Shown piece by piece: positions 7,971-15,684 of a stretch of 64,000 nucleotides of DNA (positions are counted from its first letter, which is position 1; each line of letters opens with the position of its first letter). Source of the DNA: Streptomyces tendae (GTDB lineage Bacteria; Actinomycetota; Actinomycetes; Streptomycetales; Streptomycetaceae). Location: the NCBI RefSeq assembly GCF_014650435.1, contig NZ_BMUY01000001.1, forward strand, positions 434,001-498,000, in the 5' to 3' direction. The translations under genes and the position numbers were made by a program. The notes under the pieces are model-generated. The model made no database searches, was not told the DNA's origin, and saw only the letters and a program-made list of their open reading frames with translations.

Positions 7971-9305
7971 GTGCCAGCAAGTGCAACGAAGGCCCTCAGA
8001 GTCGCCGTCCTGGCGGACTCCGACACCCGGTGGAAATGGGGCGCGCTCACCGCGACCCGTGTCCGCCCCGGCGACACGGAGATCCACCTCGACGGCTACC
8101 TCCTGCGCGGCCGAGCCACCCCCACCGCCCGCCAGCTCCAGGAGGTCGGCGTCGGCGCGGACTCGCTCCGCGAGGTGACCGCCGTCGAGTTCCTGCGCGC
8201 CATGGAGGCGGCGCGGGGCGAGGACTCCTACGACGTCCTCGTCCTCGCCCTGGTCGGCGGCGGTGTCCAGGCGATGCTGCACGGTCTCGGCCGCGTCTGG
8301 CAGGACCGCGCCGAGCGGCCCGTGGTCGTCACCGGCTACGTCGGCGTCGTCTACGAGAAGCTCGCCGACGGCCTGCTGCTGCGCCACGGCGCCGATCTCG
8401 TGCTCGCCAACTCCCGCCAGGACGCGGACCGTTTCCGCGCCGTGTACGAGGGGGTCGGCGCCGACGCCACCGCGGTGACCGAGGTCGCCCTGCCCTTCCT
8501 GGGCGGGGCCGGCTACGCCGGTGAGCCCGACGGCGACCGCCCCTACACGGTGGTCTTCGCCGCGCAGCCCTCGGTGCCGGACAACCGCAGGGACCGCACG
8601 TACCTCCTCGAACGGCTGATCCGCCACGCCCGCCTCCACCCCGAGCGGGAGGTCGTCCTCAAGCTGCGCTCCAAGCCAGGCGAGCACACCACGCACATCG
8701 AGGAGCTGCCCTACCAGAAGCTGGTGCAGCGGGCCGACCCGCCGCCCAACTTCCGCCTGGTCTACGGCCACATGGGCGAGGTCCTGGACCGCACCGACCT
8801 GCTGGTCACCATCAGCTCCACGGCGGCCCTGGAGTCCCTGCACCGCGGCATCCCCACGGTCGTCCTGAGCGACCTCGGGGTGCGCGAGGCGCTCGGCAAC
8901 CACCACTTCGTGGGCTCCGGCTGCCTCGCCTCCTGGGACCAGCTCGACGAGGGCCACCGCCCGGCCCCCGACCCCGAGTGGGTCGCCCGGCAGGGCGTGG
9001 CGGCGGACGGCGGCTACGAGACCGCCTTCGACGAGGCCCGCGAGCGTATCGCGGCCCTACTGGCCCGGCCCGACGGCCTGCCCCCGCTCGCCCCGTACTA
9101 CACGCCGGTCACCGCCCCCGGCTACCTCCCCGGCATCCTCGCCCGCCACCACCTCGGCCCCGACGGCAGCCCGCTGCCCGGCGCACCGGCCGCCGACCGG
9201 GCGCCCGGCCCGGTGCGGCAGGTCGTGCGCCGCGCCGCCCGCGGCGCCTACCGGCACGGCGTCCAGCGGGTCGCCCCGGTGATCCGCCGGATGGGGGAGC
9301 TGTGA
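7971..9305 (+). CDS. DUF6716-type putative glycosyltransferase
   Basis: A 444-aa protein I associate with the actinobacterial DUF6716 putative glycosyltransferase family. It opens with a Rossmann-like strand (LRVAVLADSDTRWKWG). YTVVFAAQPSVPDNRRDR and VVLKLRSKPGEHTTH give a central nucleotide-sugar-type region. LLVTISSTAALESLHRGIPT (about 283-302) looks like the GT-B donor loop also found in polysialyltransferases. The C-terminal tail is Arg-rich. It is the first gene of the plus-strand operon that makes and uses CMP-nonulosonate; the next gene starts 32 bases after its stop, or overlaps it if an alternative GTG at 9302 is used. The donor is probably CMP-Kdn or a relative; this is inferred from context only. 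Confidence 0.7.
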   Translation: MPASATKALRVAVLADSDTRWKWGALTATRVRPGDTEIHLDGYLLRGRATPTARQLQEVGVGADSLREVTAVEFLRAMEAARGEDSYDVLVLALVGGGVQAMLHGLGRVWQDRAERPVVVTGYVGVVYEKLADGLLLRHGADLVLANSRQDADRFRAVYEGVGADATAVTEVALPFLGGAGYAGEPDGDRPYTVVFAAQPSVPDNRRDRTYLLERLIRHARLHPEREVVLKLRSKPGEHTTHIEELPYQKLVQRADPPPNFRLVYGHMGEVLDRTDLLVTISSTAALESLHRGIPTVVLSDLGVREALGNHHFVGSGCLASWDQLDEGHRPAPDPEWVARQGVAADGGYETAFDEARERIAALLARPDGLPPLAPYYTPVTAPGYLPGILARHHLGPDGSPLPGAPAADRAPGPVRQVVRRAARGAYRHGVQRVAPVIRRMGEL

Positions 9306-9337
9306 CCGGCCCGAACCGTCTCCAAGGAGTACAGCCC

Positions 9338-10612
9338 ATGACCAACCCGGAAGCGGGCCAGGGCGCTTCGGTGCGCCGGGTGCTCGCCGTGATCCCCGCG
9401 CGCGGCGGCTCCAAGGGAGTGCCCGCGAAGAACCTCGCCCCCGTCGGCGGCGTCCCGCTGGTGGTCCGCGCGGTGCGCGAGTGCCTGGCCGCCCGCCTCG
9501 TGACGGACGTCGTCGTCTCCACCGACGACCACGCCATCGCCGCGGCGGCCCGCGAGGCCGGTGCCGAGGTGGTCCTGCGGCCCGCGGCCATCGCCGGGGA
9601 CACCGCCACCTCCGAGGCCGCCGTGCTGCACGCCATGGACACCCACGAGGCCCTGCACGGCGCCGCCGTCGACGCGGTCCTGCTCGTGCAGTGCACCAGC
9701 CCCTTCCTGGCTCGCGAGGACGTCGACGGAGTGGCCGGCGCGGTCGTCGAGGACGGCGCGGACACCGCCGTCACCGTCGCCCCGTTCCACGGCTTCGTCT
9801 GGCGCGACGGCACCGACGAGACGGGCGGCGCCGACGGCGGCCACGGCGTCAACCACGACAAGGCGTACCGCCCCCGCCGCCAGGACCGCCCCCAGGACCT
9901 GCTGGAGACCGGCGCCGCCTACGCCATGGCCGCCCCCGGCTTCCGCAAGCACCAGCACCGCTTCTTCGGCCGCACCGAGCTGGTCCGCACCGACCCGGCC
10001 CGCGTCCTGGAGATCGACGACCCGCACGACCTGGCCCGCGCCCGCGCCCTCGCGCCGCACTTCGACGCGGCCCGGCCCGGCGCCCTGCCGACCGCGGCCG
10101 ACATCGACGCGGTCGTCCTCGACTTCGACGGCACCCAGACCGACGACCGGGTGCTGATCGACTCCGACGGACGGGAGTTCGTCTCCGTGCACCGCGGCGA
10201 CGGACTCGGCATCGCCGCCCTGCGCCGCAGCGGCCTGACGATGCTGATCCTGTCCACGGAGGTGAACCCGGTCGTCGCCGCCCGCGCGCGCAAGCTCAAG
10301 CTGCCCGTGCTGCACGGCATCGACCGCAAGGACCTCGCCCTCAAGCAGTGGTGCGAGGAACAGGGCATCGCGCCCGAACGCGTGCTCTACGTCGGCAACG
10401 ACGTCAACGACCTCCCGTGCTTCGCCCTCGTCGGCTGGCCCGTGGCGGTCGCGAGCGCCCACGACGCCGTACGCGGCGCGGCCCGCGCGGTCACCACCGT
10501 CCCCGGCGGCGAAGGCGCCGTACGGGAGATCGCCACCTGGCTCCTGGGTCCGTCCCTGGACGCCCTCGACCCCGTTGTCGAAACCACCCCCACGCTCACC
10601 CAGTCCAAGTAA
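9338..10612 (+). CDS. neuA: CMP-nonulosonate cytidylyltransferase fused to KdsC-like HAD phosphatase
   Basis: A 424-aa two-domain enzyme. Residues 14 to about 245 are a NeuA-type cytidylyltransferase with the nucleotide loop IPARGGSKGVPAKN and LLVQCTSPF. From about 258 the sequence LDFDGTQTDDRV starts a KdsC-like HAD phosphatase, continuing through LSTEVNPVVAARA, IDRKDLALKQW and VLYVGNDVNDLPCF, which holds the acidic metal residues. The fusion would dephosphorylate a nonulosonate 9-phosphate and activate the free sugar as its CMP derivative. ATG 9338 has AAGGAG 8 bases ahead; an in-frame GTG at 9302 overlapping the previous stop is an alternative start. The downstream neuB-like gene supplies the substrate. 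Confidence 0.88.
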   Translation: MTNPEAGQGASVRRVLAVIPARGGSKGVPAKNLAPVGGVPLVVRAVRECLAARLVTDVVVSTDDHAIAAAAREAGAEVVLRPAAIAGDTATSEAAVLHAMDTHEALHGAAVDAVLLVQCTSPFLAREDVDGVAGAVVEDGADTAVTVAPFHGFVWRDGTDETGGADGGHGVNHDKAYRPRRQDRPQDLLETGAAYAMAAPGFRKHQHRFFGRTELVRTDPARVLEIDDPHDLARARALAPHFDAARPGALPTAADIDAVVLDFDGTQTDDRVLIDSDGREFVSVHRGDGLGIAALRRSGLTMLILSTEVNPVVAARARKLKLPVLHGIDRKDLALKQWCEEQGIAPERVLYVGNDVNDLPCFALVGWPVAVASAHDAVRGAARAVTTVPGGEGAVREIATWLLGPSLDALDPVVETTPTLTQSK

Positions 10613-10625
10613 GGAACCCCCTGCC

Positions 10626-11564
10626 ATGAGCACCAACTCCCGCATCCGCACCTTCGGCACCCGCGAGGCCGGCCCCGGCCGCCCCGTCTACATCACCGGC
10701 GAGATCGGCATCAACCACAACGGTGAGCTGGAGAACGCCTTCAAGCTGATCGACGCCGCCGCCGAGGCCGGCTGCGACGCCGTCAAGTTCCAGAAGCGCA
10801 CCCCGGAGATCTGCACCCCGCGCGACCAGTGGGACATCGAGCGGGACACCCCCTGGGGCCGGATGACGTACATCGACTACCGCCACCGCGTGGAGTTCGG
10901 CGAGGACGAGTACCGCCAGATCGACGAGTACTGCAAGACCAAGAACATCGACTGGTTCGCCTCCCCGTGGGACACCGAGGCCGTCGCCTTCCTGGAGAAG
11001 TTCGACGTCCCCGCCCACAAGGTCGCCTCCGCCTCCCTGACCGACGACGAGCTGCTGCGCGCCCTGCGCGCCACCGGCCGCACCGTCATCCTGTCCACCG
11101 GCATGTCCACCCCGAAGCAGATCCGCCACGCGGTCGAGGTCCTGGGCAGCGACAACATCCTCATGTGCCACGCCACCTCCACCTACCCGGCGCAGGCCGA
11201 GGAGCTGAACCTCCGCGTCATCAACACCCTCCAGCAGGAGTTCCCGAACGTCCCGATCGGCTACTCCGGCCACGAGACCGGCCTGCAGACCACGCTGGCC
11301 GCCGTGGCCCTCGGCGCCACCTTCGTCGAGCGCCACATCACCCTCGACCGCGCCATGTGGGGCTCCGACCAGGCCGCCTCCGTCGAGCCGCAGGGCCTGA
11401 CCCGCCTGGTGCGCGACATCCGCACCATCGAGTCCTCCCTCGGCGACGGCGTCAAGAAGGTCTACGACTCGGAGCTCGGCCCGATGAAGAAGCTGCGCCG
11501 CGTCACCGGCGTCGTCGCCGAGGCGGAGATCGCCGCCGCCGCGGGCGAGCCCGTCAGCGTCTGA
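10626..11564 (+). CDS. neuB: N-acetylneuraminate/Kdn (9-phosphate) synthase-like protein
   Basis: A 312-aa NeuB family TIM-barrel enzyme that condenses phosphoenolpyruvate with a hexosamine or hexose (or its 6-phosphate) to give a nine-carbon ulosonic acid. ITGEIGINHNGELENAFKLI, VKFQKRTPE, FASPWDTEAV, ILSTGMSTPKQI, CHATSTYPA, GYSGHETGLQTTLAAVALGA and ERHITLDRAMWGSDQAAS are the conserved substrate and metal residues. The protein ends shortly after LRRVTGVVAEAEI and has no C-terminal antifreeze-like SAF domain, unlike E. coli NeuB (about 346 aa). An AAGGA sequence overlaps the stop of the previous gene. Together with the HAD domain next door, this favours a phosphorylated (Kdn-9-P type) route; the sugar is not proven. 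Confidence 0.9.
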   Translation: MSTNSRIRTFGTREAGPGRPVYITGEIGINHNGELENAFKLIDAAAEAGCDAVKFQKRTPEICTPRDQWDIERDTPWGRMTYIDYRHRVEFGEDEYRQIDEYCKTKNIDWFASPWDTEAVAFLEKFDVPAHKVASASLTDDELLRALRATGRTVILSTGMSTPKQIRHAVEVLGSDNILMCHATSTYPAQAEELNLRVINTLQQEFPNVPIGYSGHETGLQTTLAAVALGATFVERHITLDRAMWGSDQAASVEPQGLTRLVRDIRTIESSLGDGVKKVYDSELGPMKKLRRVTGVVAEAEIAAAAGEPVSV

Positions 11565-11607
11565 CCACCGGCCACCGAGTCACTCACCACGGGACGGTCC
11601 CACACCG

Positions 11608-12675
11608 ATGAGCCCCCGCGCCGGGAACGCCGGCCCCCGCACTCTCGCCTTCGTCGAGAGCCCGGTACAACTGCTGAACGTGCTGGAGTGGGCGCACACC
11701 CGCGCCCCCGGCGCGGAGCTCACCCTCGTGGTCCTCTCGCCCGTCGACCCGATGACCCGCGGCCAGCTGCGCCGCATGGCGGAACTGGCCCGCAAGGAGG
11801 GCCACGAGATCCGCTGGGAGGAGGCGCGCGGCGGTGCCACCGCCCCCTTCCGCACGGTCGGCGGCCTGACCACCGCGCTGCGCCAGGCGGACCGGGTCGT
11901 CATGGGCGACCCGTTCTCCCGCTACGTACAGCTGCTCCTCACCATCACCCGCGCCCACGACCTGGTCGTCGTGGACGACGGCACCGCCACGATGGAGTTC
12001 GTCACCCAGCTGGCCCACGGCGAACGCCTGGTGCGCTGGCACCGCAAGGGCAGCCGCCCCGGCCCGCGCGACCTGCTCTTCGCCCCGGTCTCCCGGTCCG
12101 CCCGCCACCGCCTCACCCCGACCCCCGACCGGCAGGTCTCGGTCTTCTCCTCCATGCCCATCGAGGACGTCCCCGAAGGCGTCGCCGTCGCCGCGAACGA
12201 CTTCTCCTGGACCAGGGCCCGCTTCGGGCCGCCCCGCATCACCAAGGGTGCCGACATGGTCGGCACCTCCCTGGTGGAGACCGGCGTCGTCGACGCCGAC
12301 CGCTACGTGGCCGCCGTACGCGCCCTGGCGAAGACCCACGGGGCCGCCCGCTACTTCGCCCACCGCCGCGAGGGCGCCGAGAAGCTGCACCGGCTGGCCG
12401 TGGAGACGGGCCTGCAGATCGTCCGCCCCGACCTCCCCCTGGAGCTGATCGCCCGCCGGGGGCCGATCGGCCGTACCGTCCTCAGCTTCCCCTCCACCGT
12501 CGTCCACACCCTCCCGCTGGCCCTGGCCGGCACCGAGGTCCGCGTCGCCGTCTGCGACATCGACCCCGCCTGGCTCACCGAGACGGCCTCACCGCGGGCC
12601 CGCGGATTCCTGAGCGGCGTCACCGGCTCGGCCCGGGACGTGCACCGGCTGTCGGCGGTGGCGGGCACGGGGTAG
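11608..12675 (+). CDS. Putative sialyltransferase-like protein (GT52-like)
   Basis: A 355-aa protein with an N-terminal region (TLAFVESPVQLLNVLEWA) like the opening of family-52 and capsule sialyltransferases. DRVVMGDPFSRYVQLLL, VVVDDGTATMEFV and YFAHRREGAEKL (His/Arg, probable CMP-phosphate contacts) follow, and LSFPSTVVHTLPLAL (about 291-305) resembles the Ser/Thr motif of bacterial sialyltransferases. It is the last gene of the plus-strand operon, 43 bases after the neuB-like gene. It probably transfers the activated nonulosonate to the growing glycan. The family call is tentative, since GT52, GT38 and related folds share these short motifs. Confidence 0.6.
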   Translation: MSPRAGNAGPRTLAFVESPVQLLNVLEWAHTRAPGAELTLVVLSPVDPMTRGQLRRMAELARKEGHEIRWEEARGGATAPFRTVGGLTTALRQADRVVMGDPFSRYVQLLLTITRAHDLVVVDDGTATMEFVTQLAHGERLVRWHRKGSRPGPRDLLFAPVSRSARHRLTPTPDRQVSVFSSMPIEDVPEGVAVAANDFSWTRARFGPPRITKGADMVGTSLVETGVVDADRYVAAVRALAKTHGAARYFAHRREGAEKLHRLAVETGLQIVRPDLPLELIARRGPIGRTVLSFPSTVVHTLPLALAGTEVRVAVCDIDPAWLTETASPRARGFLSGVTGSARDVHRLSAVAGTG

Positions 12676-12708
12676 CCGGGGCGCGGGGCAGGGCGATCGG
12701 CGGGCCCG

Positions 12709-12752
12709 GCATACGGACGGTTCCGGCGTGGCTCCGCCGTGGCGTGGTATGC
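12709..12752 (+). terminator. Possible hairpin after the glycan operon
   Basis: GCATAC (12709-12714) pairs with GTATGC (12747-12752), enclosing a second GC-rich stem around GGCTCCGCC. It lies 33 bases after the stop at 12675. The stem is interrupted and there is no T-run, so this is a weak terminator call. Confidence 0.35.
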
Positions 12753-12940
12753 GTGAGGGGAGCAAGTAAACAAGGAAGGACGGAGCCGGGTGCCGAGGCC
12801 GGAAACGGGTGAGCGTACCCACCCCCGTTGAGAGCCATGCGCCGAGCGGCCAACTTTCTTCCCCTAACGGGCTGAAATTTTGTTGATCGAGGGGCAGTTG
12901 ACTACCCCGGCGTCCTACCCTTCAGAGGGTGAACGTGTTG

Positions 12941-14173
12941 ATGTCCCCAGAGTCCGAGGCCGACACTCCCGGTGAAGCCGCGCTGCCCGGCACCTTGCCG
13001 GACGCGCTGCGCGCGGAGCTCGTGGCCTTCCGCCGCGACCTCCACATGCACCCCGAGCTGGGCAACCAGGAGTTCCGTACCACCGCCGCGATCAAGGAAC
13101 GGCTGGAGCGGGCCGGTCTCAAGCCGCGCGTACTGCCCATCGGCACCGGGCTCGTCTGCGACATCGGCACCGAGTCGGGCCAGTGGTCCGGCGGACCCCG
13201 CATGCTCGCCCTGCGGGCCGACATCGACGCCCTGCCCATCCCGGACACCAAGACCGAGTGCGCCTACCGCTCCCAGGTGCCCGACCGCGCCCACGCCTGC
13301 GGGCACGACGTGCACACCACAGTCGTCCTCGGCACCGGGCTCGTGCTCGCCGCCCTCCATGAGCAGGGCCTGCTGCCCAGGCCCGTGCGGCTGGTCTTCC
13401 AGCCCGCCGAGGAGGTGCTGCCCGGCGGCGCCGCCGACGCCATCGAGGGCGGTGCGCTCGACGGGGTGCGCCGGATCCTGGCCGTGCACTGCGACCCCCG
13501 GGTGGACGCCGGGCGGATCGGCCTCCGGGTCGGCCCCATCACCTCCGCCTGCGACCGCCTCGAGATCGCCCTGAACGGCCCCGGCGGACACACCGCACGC
13601 CCGCACCTCACCACCGACCTGGTCACCGCCGCCGCCCGGGTGGTCACCGACGTGCCCCCGCTCGTCGCCCGGCGCGTGGACAGCCGCAGCGGGCTCGCCC
13701 TGACCTGGGGACGGATCGAATCCGGCCACGCCCCGAACGTCATCCCGCAGCACGCCGAACTCGCCGGGACCGTGCGCTGCCTCGACCTCGACGCCTGGCG
13801 GCAGGCGCCCGACCTGGTGATGGGCGCCATCGACGAGATCGCCGACCTGTACCGGGCCAAGTCCGAGATCACCTACGTCCGCGGCGTGCCCCCGGTCGTC
13901 AACGAGGTCACCAGCACCGAGCTGCTCCAGGCCGCCATGGTCGCCCGGCGCGGCACCGACGCCGTGGAGGGCACCGAGCAGAGCCTGGGCGGCGAGGACT
14001 TCTCCTGGTACCTGGAGCACGTGCCCGGCGCCATGGCCCGCCTCGGCGTCCGCCCGCCCGGCGAGCGCACGGTCCGCGACCTCCACCAGGGCGACTTCGA
14101 CGTCGACGAGCACGCCATCACGGTCGGCGTGGAGATGTTCACCGCGGCCGCCCTCATCGACGCCGTGCAGTAG
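12941..14173 (+). CDS. M20 family amidohydrolase (hippurate/aminoacylase type)
   Basis: About 410 aa. RRDLHMHPELGNQE, ALRADIDALPI, HACGHDVHTTVVLGTG and FQPAEEVLPGGAADAIEGG are the dinuclear metal-site and catalytic residues (HPE, CGHD, PAEE) of the M20D peptidase/amidohydrolase family. The inserted dimerisation domain runs about 190-300, and QSLGGEDFSWYLE closes the site. It hydrolyses N-acyl amino acids or similar amides in the cytoplasm. In-frame starts exist at GTG 12929, GTG 12935, TTG 12938 and ATG 12941; AGAGGG at 12924-12929 favours one of the latter three. In M. tuberculosis, M20 genes (amiA1/amiB1) also sit beside nucleoside catabolic genes. Confidence 0.87.
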   Translation: MSPESEADTPGEAALPGTLPDALRAELVAFRRDLHMHPELGNQEFRTTAAIKERLERAGLKPRVLPIGTGLVCDIGTESGQWSGGPRMLALRADIDALPIPDTKTECAYRSQVPDRAHACGHDVHTTVVLGTGLVLAALHEQGLLPRPVRLVFQPAEEVLPGGAADAIEGGALDGVRRILAVHCDPRVDAGRIGLRVGPITSACDRLEIALNGPGGHTARPHLTTDLVTAAARVVTDVPPLVARRVDSRSGLALTWGRIESGHAPNVIPQHAELAGTVRCLDLDAWRQAPDLVMGAIDEIADLYRAKSEITYVRGVPPVVNEVTSTELLQAAMVARRGTDAVEGTEQSLGGEDFSWYLEHVPGAMARLGVRPPGERTVRDLHQGDFDVDEHAITVGVEMFTAAALIDAVQ

Positions 14174-14302
14174 GCGGTGCGGCGGGTGACGGGGCGGGCG
14201 GTGCGGTGGTAAGTCCCCCTTCGATCCGGTCGTTAACAGGGCGGTAACCGGCCAGCGGCACGAATGGATAACGGCGCCGCGCAACCCCGTTCCCAGGAGG
14301 TT

Positions 14303-14314
14303 CTACGCGCGTTA
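14303..14314. promoter_or_regulatory. Nucleoside-regulon operator half-variant, upstream of bmp1
   Basis: CTACGCGCGTTA, matching ten of the twelve positions of the palindrome CTACGCGCGTAG found upstream of other nucleoside genes here. The identical 14-mer CTACGCGCGTTAAT precedes bmp2. It probably overlaps the -10 region. GGATAAC starts exactly 37 bases before it, an arrangement repeated at bmp2. Confidence 0.6.
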
Positions 14315-14368
14315 ATGTGCGCCGAACCGAGCGCCCGCTGCGGGGCTTTGGAGAATGGGGAACTTCAG

Positions 14369-15412
14369 ATGCGTCGGATATCGAGACTGACCCGCGTCGC
14401 GGTGGGGGTCGCGTCGCTCGCACTCGCGGCCACGGCCTGCGGCGGCACCAGCGGCGAGAGCGGCGACGACGGCGGTGACGACAAGGGCCTCGCCATCGCC
14501 TACGACGTCGGCGGCAAGGGCGACCAGTCCTTCAACGACGCCGCGTACGCCGGTCTGGAGCGGGCGAAGAAGGAGTTCGGCTACAAGACCGCCGACATCG
14601 AGCCCACCGACGGCGAGACCGACGCCGACAAGGAACAGCGCCTGACCTCCCTGGCCAAGCAGGGCTACAACCCCGTGATCGGCGTCGGCTTCGCCTACGG
14701 CCCGGCGATGAAGGCCGTCGCCGCCAAGTACCCGGACACCACCTTCGGCATCGTCGACTCCGTGGTCGAGGGCAAGAACGTGGCGTCCCTCGTCTTCGCC
14801 GAGAACGAGGCCTCCTACCTGGCCGGCGTCGTCGCGGCCAAGGCCACCAAGTCCAGGACCGTCGGCTTCGTGGGCGGTGTGGACGTCCCGCTGATCCACA
14901 AGTTCCAGGCCGGCTACGAGCAGGGCGTCAAGGACACCGACCCGAAGATCAAGGTCGTCTCGCAGTACCTGACGCAGACCGCGGAGGAGGGCGGCTTCTC
15001 CAGCCCCGACAAGGGCAAGGCCGCCGCCGAGGGCCAGATCGAGAAGAAGGCCGACGTGGTCTACGCGGCCGCCGGTCTCTCCGGGCAGGGCGTGATCGAG
15101 GCCGCCGCGAAGGCGAAGATCTGGGCGATCGGCGTCGACTCGGACCAGTACGAGCAGGAGGCCCTCGCGGCCTACAAGGACTCCATCCTGACCTCCGCCC
15201 TCAAGGACATCAACGGCGCGGTCTTCGCCCTGGCCAAGTCCGTCGAGGACGGCAAGCCGCTGACCGGCACCCACACCTTCGACCTGAAGTCCGACGGCGT
15301 GGGCCTGTCCGACAGCAACCCGAAGTTCGCCGAGGTGCCGGGCGCCAAGGAGGCCGTGGAGAAGGCCAAGGCCGGGATCGTCGACGGCTCCATCAAGGTC
15401 GCGACCGAGTAG
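14369..15412 (+). CDS. BMP family nucleoside-binding lipoprotein (first copy)
   Basis: A 347-aa solute-binding lipoprotein. The signal peptide MRRISRLTRVAVGV ends in a lipobox with the modified cysteine at residue 24 (ATAC). The mature protein has the BMP family core: IAYDVGGKGDQSFNDAAYAG, the IGVGFAYG strand, GFVGGVDVPLIHKFQAGYEQ, and IWAIGVDSDQYEQ in the second lobe. In the family this captures nucleosides outside the membrane and passes them to an ABC transporter such as the one at 16.9-21.1 kb. It is closely similar to the second copy at 15685-16731, differing mainly at the signal peptide, linker and C-terminus. The longer open frame from 14264 lacks a signal peptide; ATG 14369 is the start. 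Confidence 0.9.
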   Translation: MRRISRLTRVAVGVASLALAATACGGTSGESGDDGGDDKGLAIAYDVGGKGDQSFNDAAYAGLERAKKEFGYKTADIEPTDGETDADKEQRLTSLAKQGYNPVIGVGFAYGPAMKAVAAKYPDTTFGIVDSVVEGKNVASLVFAENEASYLAGVVAAKATKSRTVGFVGGVDVPLIHKFQAGYEQGVKDTDPKIKVVSQYLTQTAEEGGFSSPDKGKAAAEGQIEKKADVVYAAAGLSGQGVIEAAAKAKIWAIGVDSDQYEQEALAAYKDSILTSALKDINGAVFALAKSVEDGKPLTGTHTFDLKSDGVGLSDSNPKFAEVPGAKEAVEKAKAGIVDGSIKVATE

Positions 15413-15436
15413 CCGAACCCCCGCACACACCCGCAC

Positions 15437-15472
15437 GAAGCGGACGGACACCTCCGGGTGCCCGTCCGCTTC
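15437..15472 (+). terminator. Terminator after bmp1
   Basis: An 11-bp perfect stem, GAAGCGGACGG (15437-15447) with CCGTCCGCTTC (15462-15472), and an inner CACC/GGTG extension. It lies 24 bases after the stop of bmp1, so the two bmp genes are likely separate transcripts. Confidence 0.75.
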
Positions 15473-15607
15473 CGCGTCCCGGGACCGGCGCTCCCGGCGT
15501 CACCCTCCGCCACCCCCCGTTTGCGTCCGGCAAGCCCCGTACCTCCATTCGCCTCACCTTGCTCACGGCCGGATAACAAGGTGGACAGAAGGGGTTTTCA
15601 GGCAGGT

Positions 15608-15619
15608 CTACGCGCGTTA
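15608..15619. promoter_or_regulatory. Nucleoside-regulon operator half-variant, upstream of bmp2
   Basis: CTACGCGCGTTA, the same variant as upstream of bmp1, followed by AT. GGATAAC at 15571-15577 again starts 37 bases before the site. The sequence between the two elements is not conserved between the copies, so the conserved words are probably functional. Confidence 0.6.
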
Positions 15620-15684
15620 ATCTGCGGCGAAGCCAGCGCCGCAGCCGAACCGTCCCCGGCGCTTGTACGACAGGAGCACCAGAC

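Noticed and set aside
12676..12940. Extra gene between the glycan operon and the amidohydrolase
   Set aside because: Only short frames with skewed composition are present; a hairpin and promoter-like AT-rich sequence explain the gap.
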